The notes: a model not told the origin generated them from the sequence alone. A DNA stretch of 64,000 nucleotides from Sva-07 sp963716235 (GCA_963716235.1 CAVQTE010000010.1:124001-188000); one strand, 5' to 3'. Counted from the first letter of the stretch, positions 9,445 through 19,361 are shown. Translations and numbers: made by a program.

Positions 9445-10427
9445 CTACCGGTCGCGGGCCGACCGGACCGGGGCCAGTTGCCGGCGCGTCAGTCGGTGGA
9501 ACGCGGTCGCAGCCTGAGCGAACTCGCGCTCGACGTCGGCGGTGGTGAGCGGCGCTTCCTCGTCGACGGCCGAGTCACCCGTGAGTTCGGCGTCGGGGAT
9601 ATCGGTCGGGGGCGTCGGTAGGTGTTGCCGTACTCGAAGCCCGAAGCGAACTTCTTGAAGAAGATGTAGATGATGACCGCCCACAGGAAGATGCCGCCGC
9701 CGGTCTTCATGATCGCGCCTGCCAGTTGTTGGTCGAACACGACCGAGAGCCCCCAGACACGAATGGGCTGGTCGTAGGTCTTGTAGACGGCGCCGTCGGC
9801 GAACGTCAGCCACGCGGCCGGGATCGTCGGAACGAGTGACTGGATGAAGAGATAGATGCACTTGCCGATCGGTGAGATCTGGAGTTCGGGGAACGGCCCG
9901 ACGACAGGCATCCACATCAGCAACGAGAAGATCACGACAGCGAAGTGCAGCGAGTAGTGCAACGGCCCGCTCGCCACCGACGCCGCAACGACACCCGGGA
10001 TGTGCGTGATGATCACGATGGCGTTGAACAGCACCGCCGCCACGACCGGCCGGGTGAAGAACACCACGACCCGGTAGAACCGCCCGTTGCCGACGAGCAC
10101 TCGCAGCAACCATTCCGGAGTCGCCATCAACACGAGCGGCGGTAGGAAGTAGCTCAGCATCATGTGCTGGGCCATGTGCATGGAGTAGAGGTACTCCTCG
10201 CCGATGTCGTGGACGGGCCAGTCGCTGGCGACCCACAGCATCACCATCGCACCGACGAAGCAGCCGATGTTGAACCGGGAGACCGCCGGCTGGCCGGCTG
10301 GCACGGCCTTGGGGCCGATCACGCGGACCATGTAGATGTACGCGCCGGTGAGGAAACCGACGAGGACCCAGACTTCCGGATGGAACTGGAACCTCCAGGG
10401 GTTCGCTGCGGCGAGTTGGGCGAGCAT
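9445..10427 (-). CDS. ctaG: CtaG-type cytochrome c oxidase assembly membrane protein, C-terminal frameshift
   Basis: About 327 residues with some seven membrane helices, matching the actinobacterial/Bacillus caa3_CtaG family, including the conserved HMAQHMMLSY and IITHIPGVV segments with membrane-embedded histidines. Members of the family help copper delivery to the oxidase. A base is missing in a C run near 9614; adding it restores the hydrophilic tail ending LAPVRSARDR. I start at ATG 10427 (MLAQLAAANPW) since the upstream frame lies in ctaF. It is last in the ctaCDEF-G cluster. Confidence 0.82.
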
Positions 10428-10446
10428 CTCGGGTGCTCTGTCGGGC

Positions 10447-10818
10447 TCAGCTGGTCCAGAAGTGGAACGTCGCCAGCACAGCGGAATACAGCACCACCGC
10501 AAATCCGAGCCCGAGGTAGAACAGGAAACTGAACAGGCGGCTGTCGAATCGCAGATGCATGAAGAAGCTGGCGACGATCCAGAACTTGACGAACATCAGC
10601 ACGATGAGCATGGGTACCAGCCAGGGCCCGTCGGGCCCGATCTCGGTCGCCAGGATCTCCAGCGCCGTCAGCACCGCGAGGATGATCGCGATCCAGATGT
10701 ACTGCAGGTCGCTCGGCTCCTTGTGACGGTGCTCGTCCGCGTGAGCGTCGTGGCCGTCGACGTGCTCGGCAACGTCGGTGTCGGTGATGGAGTCGGTCAT
10801 GGTGTCGTCGCTGTTCAT
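10447..10818 (-). CDS. ctaF: Cytochrome c oxidase subunit IV (caa3 type, CtaF)
   Basis: 123 residues: a His/Asp-rich hydrophilic start (EHVDGHDAHADEHRHKE) followed by three helices including LQYIWIAIILAVLTALEI and the conserved KFWIVASFFMHLRFDSRLF. This is the prokaryotic subunit IV that stabilises the oxidase core. The start is one base beyond the ctaE stop. The His-rich N-terminus may be a weak metal-binding segment; that is inference. Confidence 0.88.
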   Translation of the reverse strand: MNSDDTMTDSITDTDVAEHVDGHDAHADEHRHKEPSDLQYIWIAIILAVLTALEILATEIGPDGPWLVPMLIVLMFVKFWIVASFFMHLRFDSRLFSFLFYLGLGFAVVLYSAVLATFHFWTS

Positions 10819-10819
10819 G

Positions 10820-11473
10820 TCAGGCGGGGATCAGGTAGACGAGGGTGAAGATGAGGATCCAGACGATGTCGACGAAGTGCCAGTACAGGCCGATCATCTC
10901 GACGGTCTCGGAGTTCTCGCCGACGAGCTTGCCCTTGGCGAGCATGGCGACGAGCGAGAGCAGCATGATGATGCCGACGGCGACGTGGACGCCGTGGAAG
11001 CCGGTGAGGGTGTAGAAGCTCGACGAGAACAGGCTGGTCGTGTAGCCGAGACCCTCACGGTAGAAGGTGGTGAACTCGTACACCTGGCCGGCGAGGAACA
11101 GGCCGCCGAGCAGGGCCGTGACGGTCAGCCACATCTTGGTACGTGGTTCGTCCTTGCGCTTGCTCGCCGACACCGCCATCACCATCGTGAGCGACGACAT
11201 CAACAGCACGAAGCTGGTGGCCGAGGTGAACGGGATGTCCCACAGCTGATCGGGGCCGATCTGGTCGGACTGCCGGTTGCGGTAGAGCATGTAGGTGGAG
11301 ATGAGCCCGCCGAACAGCAGGCACTCCGAACCGAGGAACAGCCACATGGCGAGCTTCGAGTTGGAGAGGCCCGTGGTGGTGTGATGGGGCAGGCCGAGGT
11401 GATCCTGGCCGTCGTCGAAGCCCACCGGAATCTCGGCGGCATCGCTCGATTCGATGATCGTTGCGTCAGACAC
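10820..11473 (-). CDS. ctaE: Cytochrome c oxidase subunit III
   Basis: 217 residues with five helices. Signature residues are intact: the membrane Glu in FLGSECLLFGGL, TGFHGVHVAVG, and the last helix YWHFVDIVWILIFTLVYL. The GTG at 11473 overlaps the repaired ctaD stop (11466-11468), indicating translational coupling; this position also confirms where ctaD ends. Subunit III sustains proton uptake and long-term stability of the oxidase. Used here as the reference for the degenerate paralogue at 15896-16475. Confidence 0.93.
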   Translation of the reverse strand: MSDATIIESSDAAEIPVGFDDGQDHLGLPHHTTTGLSNSKLAMWLFLGSECLLFGGLISTYMLYRNRQSDQIGPDQLWDIPFTSATSFVLLMSSLTMVMAVSASKRKDEPRTKMWLTVTALLGGLFLAGQVYEFTTFYREGLGYTTSLFSSSFYTLTGFHGVHVAVGIIMLLSLVAMLAKGKLVGENSETVEMIGLYWHFVDIVWILIFTLVYLIPA

Positions 11474-13476
11474 TGACTGCCAGCTCCTTGCTCGGCTGGT
11501 CACCATCGGGTGCCGGCGGATCGAAATCGGAGTCGTCGGCGGTCGGGGGCTCGAGCGCCCAACCGAACAGGGCGAGAACAGCGACGGCGAACCCGGCGAC
11601 GATCAGCAGCGTGCTGTAGATCACTCCGTAGGCGATGATCGGGAACGACAACGCGAGCACGAGCGGCCAGTACGAAGGTGACGGCAGGTGGATGTGGGCG
11701 TCGGCGTACTTCTGCTTCCAGCTCGATGACCTCGGCGCCGGTGGCCACCTGCTTGTAGTCGTGCTGATCGCCCTCGCCGACGTCTTCGTACTTGCGGTGG
11801 AAGAACTCGTCGAGGGTGTGCACCGTCGGGATCCGGTCGAAGTTGTGTTCCTTCGGCGGACTGGTGGTGAGCCACTCGAGGCTGCGGGCGTCCCAGGGGT
11901 CGGCCGGCGCCGGCGGATGCTTGCGGCTGACCCAGACGTTCACGAGGAACAAGAAGGCACCGACACCGAGCACGAACGCTCCGATCGACGACACCAGGTT
12001 CCAGAACGCGAGGTCGAAGAACCCGTCGCCGGCGCGATCGCCGGTCCAGATGTACATGCGGCGGGGCTGGCCCTGCAGACCGAGGATGTGCATCGGGCCG
12101 AATGTGAGGTTCATCCCGATGATCATGAGCCAGAAGTTCCAGCGGCCGATCCGCTCGCTCAGCATCTTGCCGAACACCTTCGGCCACCAGTAGTAGATGC
12201 CGGCGAACAGACCGAGCACCGCGCCACCGAAGATCACGTAGTGGAAGTGCGCCACGATGTAGTAGGTGTCGGTCTGCTGCGTGTCCGACGGTGCAATGGC
12301 GTGGGTGACGCCCGAGAGCCCACCGATCGTGAACTGCACGATGAGGCCGATGGCGAACAACATTGCGGTCGTGAACCACAACTTGCCGCCCCACATGGTG
12401 AGCGTCCAGTTGATGATCTTCACACCGGTGGGCACGGCGATCGCCATGGTGGCCACGGAGAACACGGCGACCGAGATCGGCCCCAGGCCGGCGGCGAACA
12501 TGTGGTGGGCCCACACGCCGAAGCCGACGAAGCCGATCGCGGCGCCCGAGAAGACGACGAATGGATAACCGAACAGCGGCTTGCGGGAGAACGTCGGCAA
12601 CACCTCGGAGATGATGCCGAACGCGGGCAGGACGAGGATGTAGACCTCCGGGTGGCCGAAGAGCCAGAACAGGTGCTGCCAGAGCAAGGGGTCGGCACCC
12701 GCTTCGACGGAGAAGAAGTTGGCGCCGAAGTTCCGCTGGAACATCAACAGGAACAGCGCCACGGTGATCACGGGGATCGAGAACAGCAACAGGAACTGCA
12801 CGACGAGCGCCATCCACGTGAAGATCGGCATCCGCATCAGCGTCATGCCGGGCGCTCGCATGTTGAGCGCCGTGACGATCAGGTTGATGGCACCGACCTG
12901 GGAGGCGACGCCGGTGATCAACAGGCCCAGCGTCCAGAAGTCGACGCCGTTGGTGGGCGAGAAGGCACCGGAGCTGTTCGGGGCGTACATGAACCATCCG
13001 CCGTCGGCCGCGCCGCCGAGGATCCACGACGAGTTGATGAAGATGCCGCCGAAGACGAACAGCCACAGGCTCAGCGCGTTGAGTCGGGGGAACGCGACGT
13101 CACGGGCCCCGATCTGCAGGGGCATCATGTAGTTGGCGAACGCCGCCGCCATCGGCATCACGAAGAGGAACACCATCGTGGTGGCGTGCATCGTGAACAT
13201 CTGGTTGTACTTGTCGGCCGACAGGATCGTGCCGTTGGGCTGCGCGAGCTGCGCACGGATCAACAGCGCTTCGATGCCGCCGACGAAGAAGAACACCATC
13301 GCGACGACGCCGTACATGATGCCGATCTTCTTGTGATCGACGGTGAAGGCCCACGACTTCCACCCAGTGGTGTGCACGGGGCGGCGGAAGTTGCCGTACG
13401 AGCTGGAGGGGGTGGCGACTGCCGGGCCGACGCCGGCCAGCGCCGGGGTGTCGGTGGGTCGTTCGATGATGGCCAT
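11466..13476 (-). CDS. ctaD: Cytochrome c oxidase subunit I (canonical), one frameshift near the C-terminus
   Basis: Reconstructed 669 residues. All active-site motifs are present: low-spin heme His in FTMHATTMVF; CuB and cross-linked Tyr in GHPEVY (about residue 274); CuB pair in WAHHMF (about 324); heme a3 and heme a His in IVAHFHYVIFGG (about 407); D-channel Asp in IGARDVAFPRLN; K-channel Lys in PTGVKIINW. It reduces oxygen to water and pumps protons. The tail carries two extra helices (WPLVLALSFPIIAYG), common in actinobacterial CtaD, reached after removing one extra base near 11715. Confidence 0.95.
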
Positions 13477-13493
13477 GATTTATCGGGCTCCCA

Positions 13494-14687
13494 TCACTGG
13501 CGTTCGAGCAGGTAGGCGACGAGTTCGTCGATCTGGTCTTCACTCAGGGCGAGGTTGGGCATGCCGCGGATCAACCCATCGGTCGCTTCGAGCTTCGTGG
13601 GGTCGGTGTACATCGGCTTCTTGGCCGGGGCGTTGCGCAACCACTCGCGCAGTTCCACCGAGTTCAGGCAGTCCGGCGTCACACCCTTGAGATACTCCTC
13701 GCCGACCGTCTCCGACGGAGCGTCCCAGACCCTGGGACGGCACTCCGGTGACAGGAGGTTGAACGCCGCACCGGCGAAGGTGTTGCGAGTCATCAGGTGG
13801 GTCAGGTTGGGAGCCGCACCCGAGTACACCGAGAGGTCCGGGCGTGAGACGATCGGAGCCCCGTCGGCGTCCTCCAGACCGTTGACCTGGTGGCAGCGGG
13901 CGCATTGGGAGATGAACGTCTGCTCGCCGGCGGCAGCGAGGGTGCCGGCAGCGGGTGACTCGTAGGGCTTGATCTGGTTGAGCTTCCACGCCTCGAAGTC
14001 CTCGGGCGTCAACGCGATGACTTCCATGCGCATGTTGGCGTGCGAGAGACCACAGAACTCGGTGCACTGGCCGGCGTAGATGCCGGGCTCGTCGGCCTCG
14101 ATGCGGTTCGTGTGCACGCGCCCGGGCACCATGTCGCGTTTGCCGTTCAGGCGAGGGATCCACCACGAGTGGATGACGTCGCGGCTCGTACCACGAACGA
14201 GTACCGGGGTGCCGACCGGGATGACCATCTGACCGGAGGTGATGATCGGTTCGTCGATACCCGCACCGCAGCCCTCCTGCGTGGGGTAGTCGATCTCCCA
14301 CCACCACTGCTGGCCCGTGACGTTGATGACGCACTCGGTGTCGGAGGTGTCGTTGAGCGCCATGATCGTGCCGACCGTGGGGATGGCGACACCGATCAGG
14401 ATGAGAGCAGGGATGATCGTGAGGATGATCTCCAGCGTCGGCCGGCCGTGGAGCTGTTCGGGGAGCGCTTGGCCGCGGTCGCGGAACTTCACGACGATGA
14501 TGGCGATGAACGTCATCACGATCACGCCGATGACGCCCGCGATGATGAACACCGGCAGCGACAGGTCGTAGATCGACTGGGCATTCGGCCCGGCGGGCTG
14601 CCACATGTCCTGCGGTGCGTCTTCGGCACATCCTGCGACGAGCAGAGCGAGGCCGAGCGCAGCGGCGATCCGGACACGACGATTCAT
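13494..14687 (-). CDS. ctaC: Cytochrome c oxidase subunit II fused to cytochrome c (caa3 type)
   Basis: 397 residues. It starts with a lipoprotein-type signal (LGLALLVAGCAED), then two helices, the aromatic electron-entry patch GQQWWWEIDYP, and an intact CuA site GQCTEFCGLSHANM. A C-terminal cytochrome c domain follows with heme-binding CARCH (about residue 263) and a likely Met ligand in RGMPNLALS. CuA receives electrons from the fused heme c and passes them to heme a. The start is separated from the degenerate cupredoxin-like gene upstream by only 53 bases. Confidence 0.94.
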   Translation of the reverse strand: MNRRVRIAAALGLALLVAGCAEDAPQDMWQPAGPNAQSIYDLSLPVFIIAGVIGVIVMTFIAIIVVKFRDRGQALPEQLHGRPTLEIILTIIPALILIGVAIPTVGTIMALNDTSDTECVINVTGQQWWWEIDYPTQEGCGAGIDEPIITSGQMVIPVGTPVLVRGTSRDVIHSWWIPRLNGKRDMVPGRVHTNRIEADEPGIYAGQCTEFCGLSHANMRMEVIALTPEDFEAWKLNQIKPYESPAAGTLAAAGEQTFISQCARCHQVNGLEDADGAPIVSRPDLSVYSGAAPNLTHLMTRNTFAGAAFNLLSPECRPRVWDAPSETVGEEYLKGVTPDCLNSVELREWLRNAPAKKPMYTDPTKLEATDGLIRGMPNLALSEDQIDELVAYLLERQ

Positions 14688-14740
14688 TGGGCTGACGGTA
14701 GCCGAGGATTCCAACGCGGGCCTTTTCGATCGGGGGTTAC

Positions 14741-15887
14741 TCACGGCACAATCAGTTTCAGTTGGGCCGACTCGACACCGGGCACGAAGAACGAGTACCC
14801 GTCGGGGGACGTGATGCTCGGGAGCGCCACGTTCACGGTGATGTTCTGTGCGCCGCCGTCGTCGACGAGTGTGGTGCACATCAGCAGGGGCACTTCGTTG
14901 TCCGTGCCCTCCTCGACGACAGTTCCGAGGCTGGCCGACAGTCTCCTGGCCTCTCCCGACTGGTTCCGGAACACGATGTTGTTCGGGTTCGACCGCGGGC
15001 AGCGTGATACCGGAGGCTCCCGTTGCACTCGGCCCGTTGAGCGAGTAGGTCAATGCTCCGTCGGAGCCCAGCGTGATCGTGGCAGCGACCGCAGCCGTGG
15101 CCGCAACCGACTGCGACGCGTTCTCGTCGGCTTCGAACTCTTCGGGGCTGGTGCAGATGTCGGCGCCCTCCTCGTTGAGACCCGACGTGGTCTCGTGCGG
15201 ATGGATGTCACGCTCGCCGCTGAGCCCGGCAGCCGCACCTCCGGCGATCAGACCCAACGCGCCGACGCCGATCACGACCGCCGCAGCCTTGGACGGGACG
15301 CGGGGACGGTAGGCGAAGAAGAACGCCAGGGCGATGATGATCGAGCCCAGCACCGCGAACGCGATCACCGTGTTGGTCTTCGACAGGAAGAGCATCACCC
15401 GGCTGAACGCGTAGACGATCACGCCGATGCCGATCGCGGCTGCCAGCGGGAACTCGAGGGGGTTGGCGATCCGGTCGCGTACCTCGGCATTGTGGCCGGC
15501 GTCGGCCGATGCGCGCTGCGCCCACGCCTCGGCGGTCCATTCGGCCCCGGAGACGAGCAGCAGCACGATGCCGATGACGAAGACGGCCTGATAGGTGACC
15601 AGGCCGACCGCCAGTACTGCGGCACCGAAGGCGAAGGCGAACGGCCACACGCTGTTGGCCGGAGGGCGAACCGCGGCCGGCGCATCCTCGATCGAGGCGA
15701 TCTCGTCGGCCCAGTAGTTGTTGTCGCGGGTGAACAGGTTGAGGCCGGCCAGGAACGACAGGGCGAGCGCCGCCGAGGCGAGCCCGACCGTGCCCATGAT
15801 GCCGTCCTGGGTGACGCCGTAGGCGATTGCCGAGAGCGTGGCGAGAACGGCGGCGCCGATGAGGAGTTTCGATCCGGTGGTGAACAT
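14741..15887 (-). CDS. Multi-pass membrane protein with a cupredoxin-like C-terminal domain lacking copper ligands, one frameshift
   Basis: 381 residues after removing one extra G near 15000. About six helices occupy residues 1-230, then an extracytoplasmic beta-rich domain begins (ITLPASNPNNIVFRNQSGEARRL is read across the break) and ends with YSFFVPGV followed by LKLIVP. That end resembles the cupredoxin loop in which C-x3-PGH-x4-M holds copper, but here the Cys, His and Met positions are not metal-binding (PGV, L). I infer a copper-free cupredoxin-like tail. It lies between the degenerate subunit III and ctaC, 8 bases from the former. No known function. Confidence 0.6.
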
Positions 15888-15895
15888 TCAGCAGC

Positions 15896-16475
15896 TCACT
15901 TGGTGACGTAGACGAGGAACCAGATACCGGCGTAGATCGCCGACATGGCGTACCAGTACAGGGCGTGGGCGGTCAGGAGTTCCCGGTCGGCGGTGCGGCC
16001 GCCGATGAACCGGAATGCAGCAACCGTGGTGAACAGCAGCCCGACGATCATCAGCAGCATGAAGAATCCGGTGATCGCGTAGAACATCGCTGCGTAGGTG
16101 CCGTCGGCGATGCCGAGGTTCATCTGGGTGTAGACGAAGGCCTGTGCGTTGATCACGAGCAGGGCGACCAGGAACGTGCAGCCGAGCGCGAGGATCGTGT
16201 GCCCACGGTCGTCGTGCTTGGCGCTGTACACCGCCCACTGGCCGAAGATGCAGATGCCGATGAAGGCCATGAGCATGACGTTGGTCGGGAACTTCGGGAA
16301 TCGTGACGCTGTCGGGCAGCCACGATCCCTGGACGTCGATGGCTTCTCGACGCTGCAGCGCCCACACGGCGAGCATGCTGCCGGTCATCATGACGGCCGC
16401 CATCACGGCGAGTGCCACGCCGACGAGAACCTGTCGTTGCGGGGCTGGTGGTGCTACGGCGGGCAGGGCGTACAT
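15896..16475 (-). CDS. Cytochrome c oxidase subunit III-like protein with lost signature residues, one frameshift
   Basis: 192 residues after deleting one extra C near 16285. The fold follows subunit III: IGICIFGQWAVYSA, then YAITGFFMLLMIVGLL and a last helix ALYWYAMSAIYAGIWFLVYV. Aligned with ctaE in this window, the His pair of GFHGVHV has become GFFMLLM, YWHFVDIVW has become YWYAMSAIY, and the membrane Glu of GSECLLF is absent. Its ATG overlaps the stop of the degenerate subunit I (TGATG at 16473-16477), so the two are coupled. Probably a structural partner of that protein. Confidence 0.7.
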
Positions 16476-18145
16476 CAGGAGTCGCTCCCGTTGGTCGGGG
16501 CCGCAGTGCCGGCTCGCAGGTCGAGCATCGGTTCGGCGGAGTGGATGATCGGCACGTCGACGAAGTTGTCACGGGGGGCAGGCGACGTGGTGGCCCACTC
16601 GATGGTCTGGCCCTCCCACGGGTCGTCGCCGACGTCGGCGTCGTGACGTCCCCGCAGTGAGCTCAGCATCAATCCGACGAACGCCAGTGCGGTGATCGCC
16701 ATCAGGCCGTGACCGACGAGGCTGAGGATGTTCCAGATCTGGAGGTCCTCGTCGTCGTAGGCCACTCCGGCCGGCTGATCGAGCAGGCCGGCGATGTACA
16801 GCGGGAAGGTGGCGAGGATCGTTGCGGCGACGCCGGCGAACGCGAGTGGGATCGCCGCCTTGCCGGACACTTCGCTGCCCCAGAGCTTCGGGGCCCAGTG
16901 CACCAGCGCCCCCATGGCGCCGAGGGCAGCCCCGTAGACGATGTAGACCAGCGAGGCCTCCTCGAACACGGTGCCCTGCACACCCGCATCATCGATGGCG
17001 TAGATGAGGTTGCCGAGCATGCCGACGAAGACCATCCCGAACGCGAAGAACCCGAAGAACACCGCGGGGGTGACATTGACCTTCATGCCCGATGTCGGAC
17101 GGGCGATCTGGAGTGCGACGAGCAGAACGAGAAGGACACCGACGATCGGAAGACCGTTGAAGATGATGTACGGCACCAGGTCACGGGTCTTCTCGTCGAG
17201 GTCGCTCGTACTCAACTGGCTGCCGGCCCACGGCAGGTTCTGGAGGTTCTGCTGGGTGATCGCACCGAAGGCGGCGACGCCGATCAGCGCGAGGCCGGTG
17301 AACATGATGCCGCGTGCCGGCGTGCGCCGACCGAATGTGATCGGGAAGATCTCGACCAGCATCCCGATGGCGGGAATCGCGAACAGGAACGTCGCCGGCT
17401 GTGTGAAGATCCAGCCGACCCAGTCGAGAATCCCCTCGTTGCCACCGAAGCCGGTGCGGGCGTTGCGGTGGTCGATGAAGAGGTAGGTCAGCGTGCCGAC
17501 GAGCACCGGCATGACGAGGACGACGCCGAGGTTGAACACGAGCGCCGACCAGCTCGACGGCGAGATGCGCCGCATGGTCATGCCCGGAGCACGCGTGGTG
17601 AGAATGGTCGTCACGACCGAACCGGCCGACGCGAGCAGGCCGATGGCCATGACACCGAGCCCCACGATGAAGAGGTCGACCATTCGGCTGTCGCCACCCA
17701 GCGTGCCGCCGTTGTTCACGAGCGCCACGACGGTGATGACCGCGCCACCGAGCCACATCCAGAAGCCGGCAAAGGCGAGTCGGGGGAAGACGATCGAACG
17801 AGCGCCCACCTGCAGGGGAACGAAGGCAACGCTCATGGCCATTGCCAGCGGCAGCAGTACGGCGAACACCAGGCCGACGCGCTGCGCATCGAGCAACTGC
17901 GGGAGGATCTCGACGTCGAGGGTCGTGTCGGCGCCGTCGAGTCGTTCGATCGCCACGAGGACGTTGACGACGACGATCGCCAGGAGCCCGACGAGCCCGG
18001 AGAAGAAGTAGTGCCGGCCGATGACCTTGTGGTCAGTGGACGTGAAGACGTCGATGAACCGATCGAGCCAACTGGGGCTGTCGGCGTCGACAGACGCGTT
18101 CGACACAGCTGCGACGACTTCTGGACTGGATTCGATGGTGGTCAT
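16475..18145 (-). CDS. Heme-copper oxidase subunit I homologue with all heme and CuB ligands replaced
   Basis: 556 residues, uninterrupted. Homology to subunit I is clear at both ends (FTSTDHKVIG; VPLQVGARSIVFPRL; HWAPKLWG; DPWEGQTIEWATTSP). Compared with ctaD here, the six ligand histidines are replaced: TM2 His by Q88, GHPEVY by TQPATF (Q249, with Glu to A251 and Tyr to F253), the HH pair by Q298-Q299, and HFH by A397-S-L399. The D-channel Asp is S117. It therefore should not bind hemes or CuB. The full-length frame with conserved non-catalytic parts suggests selection for a structural or regulatory role. Located between ctaB and its subunit-III-like partner. Confidence 0.85.
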   Translation of the reverse strand: MTTIESSPEVVAAVSNASVDADSPSWLDRFIDVFTSTDHKVIGRHYFFSGLVGLLAIVVVNVLVAIERLDGADTTLDVEILPQLLDAQRVGLVFAVLLPLAMAMSVAFVPLQVGARSIVFPRLAFAGFWMWLGGAVITVVALVNNGGTLGGDSRMVDLFIVGLGVMAIGLLASAGSVVTTILTTRAPGMTMRRISPSSWSALVFNLGVVLVMPVLVGTLTYLFIDHRNARTGFGGNEGILDWVGWIFTQPATFLFAIPAIGMLVEIFPITFGRRTPARGIMFTGLALIGVAAFGAITQQNLQNLPWAGSQLSTSDLDEKTRDLVPYIIFNGLPIVGVLLVLLVALQIARPTSGMKVNVTPAVFFGFFAFGMVFVGMLGNLIYAIDDAGVQGTVFEEASLVYIVYGAALGAMGALVHWAPKLWGSEVSGKAAIPLAFAGVAATILATFPLYIAGLLDQPAGVAYDDEDLQIWNILSLVGHGLMAITALAFVGLMLSSLRGRHDADVGDDPWEGQTIEWATTSPAPRDNFVDVPIIHSAEPMLDLRAGTAAPTNGSDS

Positions 18146-18266
18146 ACGGGGTGGGTACTCACTTGTCTGACTTCGAAACGTGGCACGGCACGACGGCCGA
18201 GACTACTTGCAACCGACCCATGCGCCCGAAATCCTCGCAGGGTGTGAGAGCGTGAGCGTGGATCGA

Positions 18267-19215
18267 TCACCAGCCGTACTGGACGAACACGTCGAGCATC
18301 ATCGAGCCGAACAACACAGTCACATAGGTGATGGAGAATCCGAACAACCGCATACTGGCCCCGGGCGTGGGGTTGCGGCGCAACAGGATGGTGCCCCCGA
18401 TGAACATGGCGCCGAGCACCGCTGCGGTGACGCCGTAGATCCAGCCGAGGTCGGCCACCGGGATCAGCACGAGCGTGGTGATGACGAGTGCCACCGTGTA
18501 CCAGATCATCTGGCGCACGACGTCCGCCGATGGGCGCCACCGAGGGCAGCATCGGAACGTCGGCAGCGCGGTAGTCGTCGGCGTACTTCACGGCGAGCGC
18601 CCAGAAATGCGGAGGGGTCCACAGGAACATGGCGACGAAGAGCACGATCGGCGTCCACGACAGCGAGTCCTGCACGGCGGCCCAGCCCACCAACACGGGA
18701 ACGGCGCCGGCAGCCCCGCCGATCACGATGTTCTGTCGGCTCGTCCGCTTGAGCCAGAGTGTGTAGACCCCGACGTAGAACGCTGCGGCGCTGAACGCGA
18801 GCACGGCCGAGAGCAGGTTGGCGCCGGCCCAGAGCACGATGAAGGCCAACACCTGTAGTGCGAGGGCGAACACGAGCGCGTTGCGCGCCGGGATGATCCC
18901 GGTGACGAGGGGCCGACCAGCGGTGCGCTCCATGAGCGCATCGATGTCGCGGTCGACGTACATGTTGATGGCGTTGGCGCTCCCGGCTGCGAGGGTCCCA
19001 CCGAGCAACGTGACCGCCACGAGTGACCACGCCGGCCAGCCCTGCTCGGCGAGCACCATGGTGGGCACCGTGGTGATGAGGAGCAGCTCGATGATCCGCG
19101 GCTTGGTCAATGCAACATACGCACCGATCACCGTGGTGGGGGTGCGACGGCTGCCGTGGGCGACACCGCCCGGCGCCAACCGGGACGGGACGAGGGGGCG
19201 ACTGCCGACGGCCAT
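18267..19215 (-). CDS. ctaB: Protoheme IX farnesyltransferase (heme O synthase), one frameshift
   Basis: 315 residues after removing one extra base near 18530. UbiA-family prenyltransferase motifs are present: NMYVDRDIDALMERTAGRPL with the DxxxD metal-binding Asp residues, and YADDYRAADVPMLPSV as the second Asp-rich site; about eight helices. It attaches a farnesyl group to heme b to make heme O, the precursor of heme A for the oxidase encoded next door. ATG 19215 is chosen; an in-frame start at 19290 would run into a long inverted repeat. Confidence 0.9.
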
Positions 19216-19289
19216 GACCGGTTCATCGTAGAGCGACGGCTCCCGACTGGCCAACGCCGGTCCCGAGACTTCCGCCACCCCACTCCCCA

Positions 19290-19337
19290 CGAGCGATGAG
19301 CGAACGGCCCGGATACCGGCTCTTCGCTCATCGCTCG
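19290..19337. promoter_or_regulatory. 15-bp perfect inverted repeat between divergent ctaB and clpS
   Basis: Arms 19290-19304 and 19323-19337 (CGAGCGATGAGCGAA and its complement) are perfect and separated by 18 bases. They lie in the 146-base divergent intergenic region, 75 bases upstream of ctaB and 25 upstream of clpS. Spacing and position fit an operator or an mRNA leader hairpin in the clpS transcript. No T-run follows, so a terminator is less likely. Confidence 0.6.
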
Positions 19338-19361
19338 GGTTGCAGACGGCACACTGGGGGC

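Noticed and set aside
11635..13515. Long open frame of 626 codons on the plus strand antisense to ctaD
   Set aside because: It is a high-GC shadow: composition is Arg/Glu/His-rich with no domain, while the opposite strand encodes a fully recognisable subunit I.
13494..15887. One 797-residue fusion of a membrane protein and oxidase subunit II
   Set aside because: The joining stretch is nonsense-like; subunit II has its own lipoprotein start at 14687, and the upstream gene continues in another frame to 14741.
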